DNA of 64,000 nt, from the NCBI GenBank assembly GCA_020637795.1, contig JACKJT010000001.1, forward strand, positions 682,001 through 746,000, written 5' to 3'. The notes under the pieces are model-generated. The model had not been told where the DNA came from, ran no database searches, and saw only the letters and a program-made list of their open reading frames with translations. The stretch is from Hoeflea sp. (lineage in GTDB: Bacteria; Pseudomonadota; Alphaproteobacteria; Rhizobiales; Rhizobiaceae). The translations under genes and the position numbers were made by a program. Shown here in pieces: positions 63,729-64,000 of this stretch; the first letter of the stretch is position 1, and every line of letters begins with the position of its first letter.

Positions 63729-64000
63729 TCAGTTGACCGGTTGGGCGATCAGATAAGGCACATCATAGCTGGCTTCCTCGAGATTGGCGCCCTTGCCCTC
63801 ACGGTCCATCACCAGAAAATCGCTGACACGGCCCACGGCAATCAGCGGATGATGCCAGACATTGCGGGCATACTGCACACCGATGTGTCCTGGAACCAGA
63901 AACGCGCGCGGCTCGCCCGGACGTCCGCCCGCATCCGGCGCGACGACTGCGATCCAGTCTCCGCCGGTGACCGGAAAGAACGCCTGGCTGCCGAGCGGGT
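63729..64000 (-). CDS. allA: Ureidoglycolate lyase (partial)
   Basis: C-terminal 90 codons only; the gene runs off the right edge. Visible family features are PLGSQAFFPVTGGDW, NVWHHPLIAVGRVSDFLVMDREG (the NVWHHPL core) and the C-terminus LEEASYDVPYLIAQPVN. AllA splits ureidoglycolate to glyoxylate and urea at the end of allantoate breakdown. Immediately upstream of hiuH, so allA and hiuH form one operon. Confidence 0.93.
   Translation of the reverse strand, partial: PLGSQAFFPVTGGDWIAVVAPDAGGRPGEPRAFLVPGHIGVQYARNVWHHPLIAVGRVSDFLVMDREGKGANLEEASYDVPYLIAQPVN

Overview
The window is a GC-rich, gene-dense chromosomal segment from an alphaproteobacterium, most likely order Hyphomicrobiales (Rhizobiales), family Rhizobiaceae or a close relative such as Hoeflea. 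Supporting this are the atpI-atpB-atpE-atpF2-atpF operon with a split b/b' stalk, the glyS/glyQ tRNA synthetase, BacA/SbmA, a DUF6101 protein, an HPE1-like small secreted protein, and a bdhA-xdh neighbourhood like that known in Sinorhizobium. The taxonomic call is inference from gene content. I saw no phage, plasmid, integrase, CRISPR, rRNA or tRNA genes; nearly everything is core or conserved metabolism.

Layout. 0-4.3 kb: end of a secreted hydrolase, then an acyl-CoA dehydrogenase/crotonase pair with an upstream LiuR-like site, then a degenerate GGDEF protein. 4.4-13 kb: threonylcarbamoyl-AMP synthase, a TadG-like vWA protein, a D-2-hydroxyglutarate dehydrogenase-like flavoenzyme, DUF6101, ubiA, a complete BLUF photoreceptor, purD and the HPE1-like protein. 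13-25.5 kb: a long minus-strand block (DUF2007, tRNA methyltransferase, S49 peptidase, glyQ, small proteins, LemA, an EPSP synthase, DUF2207, CDGSH protein, glyS), interrupted by a plus-strand PAS-PAS-GGDEF cyclase. 25.6-32.3 kb: polyprenyl diphosphate synthase, TPR protein, ispE, glycosyltransferase-like protein, radical SAM protein, rnhB. 32.3-35.1 kb: the F0 operon with a readable promoter and terminator. 35.3-44.3 kb: cell-wall hydrolase, der, a YfgM-like protein, NnrU, a DksA-like protein, polysaccharide deacetylase, a roughly 315-bp inverted-repeat element, bacA and an MFS transporter. 44.4-64 kb: bdhA-patatin-xdhABC, GMC oxidoreductase, marR-emrA-emrB, the ugpBAEC operon with a Pho box, and the purine genes puuD-guaD and allA-hiuH.

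Functionally, the right third forms a dispersed purine-degradation route: guanine to xanthine (guaD), xanthine to urate (xdhABC), urate to 5-hydroxyisourate (puuD), hydrolysis (hiuH) and ureidoglycolate cleavage (allA, cut by the window end). The OHCU decarboxylase and allantoin-processing genes needed between hiuH and allA are not seen here and may lie beyond the edge. The ugp operon carries a Pho box, so it is probably phosphate-starvation controlled.

I did not find a convincing wholly new biological system. The best leads are the 41-bp duplication of the glyS 5' end creating an upstream ORF coupled to glyS, the terminal-inverted-repeat element next to bacA, the paired palindromes in the leader of the small gene after glyQ, the EPSP synthase embedded among membrane-protein genes, and the patatin gene fused into a bdhA-xdh operon.
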